From Caenorhabditis elegans (taxonomy: Eukaryota; Nematoda; Chromadorea; Rhabditida; Rhabditidae), in NCBI RefSeq assembly GCF_000002985.6, contig NC_003284.9, positions 5,146,001 through 5,210,000 of the forward strand: a stretch of DNA of 64,000 nt, written 5' to 3'. Each line of letters begins with the position of its first letter. Position 1 is the first letter of the stretch. Under the pieces are notes generated by a model. That model did no database searches and was not told the DNA's origin. It worked only from the letters and a program-made list of their open reading frames with translations. Below are positions 61,010 to 64,000 of the stretch, one piece after another. The position numbers and the translations under genes are program-made.

Positions 61010-64000
61010 CTTGAAATATATACATTTGTTGATTTAATTAGGAAACATGTTGAAAGCACCTTGTAAACTATACATTACAATGCGCTCTACCGAGCCACCT
61101 TGACTGATATCTTTAGATATAAAGTTTTCTGCAGAACGTTTATGAAAGAGCTACTTTTATTATTTTATAAGGAGTTTTAAGTAGCAGTCACGTTAGCTGA
61201 CGTTTAGAGTCACGTTTAGAACCATAGTGAGTTTTTTTTTCCGTGATTCGTTTTAAAAGAACATTGATGTTTTCTTAGAAAAATATTTCGGCTCAATTTA
61301 CTATTCTTGTTCGGTTAACACTGAACACTAACTATTTTGGTTCCGGCGTGAGCAAAACAAGCCAACTACCACAAGACGGAAAAAATCACAAATTTAACTT
61401 CAAAACATTGTTCACTTTGCATTCTAAGGAAAACTGAAGACAGTTGATTTTGTTAAGCAAAGTTGACAGGTTTAGAACAACTTTACTTTCACTTATCAAG
61501 TTTTACAAACACCATTGTTAAACTGTTGCAATATTCTTGAAAAAATTGAAAAAAAAAATCCCCTGATGTTTACAACATTCTTTCCGTTTAAATTTTGTAA
61601 TTCTCTGCGACTTAACAACGTTTGAACGTAGGGTACATTACTTTTTGAAGCGAACAATACCCATTCAAAAACCCCCATTCCAATAGTCATAACAAGGTCC
61701 AGTTGTTAACTCTGTCATTTTTATCGCATTGCGAATAGTGGCAGGTATAGGCGATACTCATTCTAGTTTGCAATAATGCGAAAAGACTTACAGTTTCGCA
61801 GATTTATAAACATATTTTCAAAGAACATTTTTAATTTGATAGCACGTAGGAAAACGTAGGAAACAACAATACATCGTTTGTAAATGATTTGTGCTTTGAT
61901 TTTTGCTGATTTGATTTTTTCTTCACCGATAAAACAACATACTATCAAAGAATGAATTCGATGTTTCTTCTTATCGGCTTCTTCTTCTTCTTCTTCTGTG
62001 CTAACCTAACTCTGGTTTTTTTTTACCTTTTTGTTTCTTGGTTTCTATCCGTTTGTTCTATTCTCAATTCCCCACAGTGTCAACATGTTTACTCTAGTTA
62101 TCTAGTTATATTTTCCACCTACGATGCGTTGGCTCAGCGGCAGGGAGAGAATATATATTTTTTCCTTCTCTATCTAGCGTCTGGAGAAAACTTCTTCCCC
62201 ACCCTCCGATACATAAATTATAGGCGGGGTGTCGAAGAAGGAGGGTCCACAAATGTGTAGTTTTCTCGATTATTGTCTAACATCCCATGCCACCCGTGGG
62301 TAGAGGGAGGCCTCCTTCCCCACTCTCTCCTTTTGGCAAGTTTTTGCGTTTCGGCCGAAATTTTTGAAGCAATGCGTTACTTTGCATACCCGTGAATATA
62401 TTAGTTGGTTGTTTCTTTTGACAGGCCCCGCCATACTACCTCTCTCGCCAAAACGAAGGGCAATTCAGCAGCTCATCTCGGCACACCTCGGACAGCAGGT
62501 GCGGTTTGGCGGCGGCGGTGGAAGATCGAGTTTCAAGGCGAATGATGGGACCCCACGAGTTCATCCGAAGCCATCATCTTTTGAGTATTTGGTTGCTGCC
62601 TGTTGCGCCTGCTTGCCCTTTAGATGTGTCGGACTCTTGTCACTCGATATTTTGTTATTTAGGACCCTCGGATATATTCGTTTCATTTCTCGTCTTTTTC
62701 TCTTCTTCTTATTCATTTTCTCAACTTCTTATCGCTCGTTTTCTGTGTTGCGGAAACATTTCCAACGTAATTCTTTCGTGACGCAAAACCAAAAGTTCAG
62801 TGACCTCCGCATAGTTTTCACCAGGAATTGTATTTCTGTAGTGCATTGTTCAAATTATTAAAATTCAGTGGGTGATTAGAGGAAAGCATTTGGGCTCACA
62901 TTTCCGAAAATACCCCACTTTTAAGTTTTAACAAAAGTTGAAATCAAACCGAGAACAAACTACCGTGCTACAAGTTTTCTTATCAAGTGAGATGAGTGCA
63001 ATCGGGCAATGTGGACAAGATCGATGGTGACCTTCATCAAGAATAATGTGTTTTCATTACTTTTTGAAACACTAACTTCACTTGATCTCTGTAGTGCCGG
63101 GAATATTTTTTTTTCTCTAAGTGTTGTTTTTCTCATCTACTACAAAAATTTGTCAATTCGTGTTGCTCTTAAAGAAAAAAAAAGAAAAAGCAAAACAAAA
63201 TAGAAAGAGACAAAGAGAATAGCATGGCAAAATAAAGACGCCCAAAAAATGTGGACCCTTTTCTAGTAGCTTGAAATTCTGGCTGGATCGCTTCTGGAAG
63301 AATTCGAAGACATTTACGGAGAAGAAATCAGGAAAAAAAAACTAGAAAAGATGGGCGACTCGCCACTTAACGACCCCCAAAAAATGGATATCTTCTATTT
63401 GTTAATATTCTAGTTTTGATATGTTTTGGCACGCTACAAACACGTAACCGGCGGCTCCAAAACATTTGCCACGCTAGTGACGCATTTTCTGCAGCAAAAT
63501 TAATTATCACACATAGTTCATCTTTTCGTTCTCTATTGATATTGGTCAAACAACCGCGTTTGAAAAAATGAAAAAAAAAAATACTTCTCAAACTGCACGT
63601 CCGCAACCTTTTTTCTCCCAACAGTTTAATGAGCCCCGTTGAGTCGCCCGGGGGCCCTCCGGGGGTAGTGAGTTGGCCGTGCGGCTTCTCATCACTATCC
63701 ATCACTTTTGCTCTCCCGTTTTCTTTTTCTTTTCCACCTGTGGCACAGCTATCTTTAACACCGCGTAAAGCACACTGCACATTGTACTCGCAAGGGCCTC
63801 ACACAGAGGCACTACCTCAGTCGTCGACTCGGCTCCGTCCGACTGCTCTTCCATTCAAACAGTCTCTTTTGTTTCTACACACTAGTAGTGTCAGTTATAG
63901 TCTGGGACATAGTGTAAGCCGCCAAATAGTTTTTGGTAGATATCTCGACGCCATCTGTGTCCAGAGCGCACTTTTCAAGGTCACCCACTCTTTTTTTTTC
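61010..64000. other. large intron or intergenic region, with promoter-like blocks
   Basis: No exon is confirmed. Two pieces are worth noting. First, 62425-62498 is bounded by a TTTTGACAG acceptor and a GGTGCGG donor and is open in all three frames. Second, the frame from the ATG at 63629 stays open to the window end. Both sit in G+C-richer blocks at 62.1-62.6 and 63.6-64.0 kb that look like promoters. The acidic gene must continue beyond 60725, so the real downstream exons may lie outside. Confidence 0.4.
63629..64000 (+). CDS. open frame reaching the window end (candidate, partial)
   Basis: From the ATG at 63629 there is no stop for 124 codons to the end. The frame starts MSPVESPGGPPGVVSW after a CCCAACAG acceptor. 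It is in pyrimidine-rich DNA, and an opposite-strand frame of 137 codons overlaps it, so it may be a product of low stop-codon density. Confidence 0.25.
   Translation, partial: MSPVESPGGPPGVVSWPCGFSSLSITFALPFSFSFPPVAQLSLTPRKAHCTLYSQGPHTEALPQSSTRLRPTALPFKQSLLFLHTSSVSYSLGHSVSRQIVFGRYLDAICVQSALFKVTHSFFF

Noticed and set aside
62425-62498. Resemblance of one frame to a CBP/p300 TAZ1 helix
   Set aside because: One frame reads SPKRRAIQQLISAHLGQQ, but the zinc-binding residues of TAZ1 are missing, and phase does not favour this frame.
63367-63780. 137-codon frame on the - strand
   Set aside because: It overlaps a longer open frame on the + strand and has no splice-supported neighbours or recognised domain. 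G+C-rich promoter DNA has few stop codons.

Overview
The window looks like Caenorhabditis elegans nuclear DNA, most likely the X chromosome. It is about 65% A+T with T-rich intergenic DNA, short introns (often 45-50 bases) ending in TTTTCAG, and small compact genes. The organism call rests on recognised genes: the last exon of a TBC/TLDc gene (tbc-7), a furrow-type cuticle collagen (dpy-8), a 4-hydroxyphenylpyruvate dioxygenase-like gene, a class I alpha-mannosidase (mans-3), a ZC2HC1-type zinc finger gene, a METTL9-type histidine methyltransferase, an Sru chemoreceptor, the two-Ig gene zig-6 and a large Q/N-rich SAP-domain gene (probably pqn-68). Gene names and chromosome placement come from memory of the C. 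elegans gene set, not from a search. All exon models were built by hand from splice sites and reading-frame phase.

Layout. 0-3 kb: the tbc-7 last exon (+), then two small spliced open frames (+). 2.9-4.4 kb: dpy-8 (-) with GATA sites upstream. 5.5-8.4 kb: an unrecognised basic protein (-) with a possible alternative last exon. 9.2-13.7 kb: the HPDL gene (-). 17.06-17.36 kb: a short prepropeptide (+) whose peptide has the cysteine loop of allatostatin C/somatostatin-like peptides. 19.4-22.5 kb: mans-3 (+). 22.7-25.1 kb: a secreted cysteine-rich protein (-). 28.6-31.4 kb: the ZC2HC1 homologue (+) with two alternative last exons, converging on METTL9 (31.7-33.1 kb, -). 34.2-35.5 kb: the Sru receptor (+). 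38.3-40.6 kb: a four-helix membrane protein (+). 41.0-43.0 kb: zig-6 (-). 43-50 kb: mostly non-coding. 50.1-57.8 kb: the Q/N-rich SAP gene (+), with a short form ending at 55256 and a long form ending at 57792. 59.8 kb onward: the start of an acidic protein (+) whose later exons are not established and probably lie beyond the window.

There is no operon-like functional cluster. The genes are independent and mostly have their own promoters. Three links stand out: the overlapping convergent 3' ends at 31.4-31.7 kb and at 2.8-2.9 kb, and alternative 3' ends in at least two genes. The most interesting items are the allatostatin-C-like precursor, the myocardin/MRTF-like layout of the Q/N-rich gene, the frame-consistent alternative ends of the ZC2HC1 gene, and a 73-codon spliced gene tucked between tbc-7 and dpy-8.
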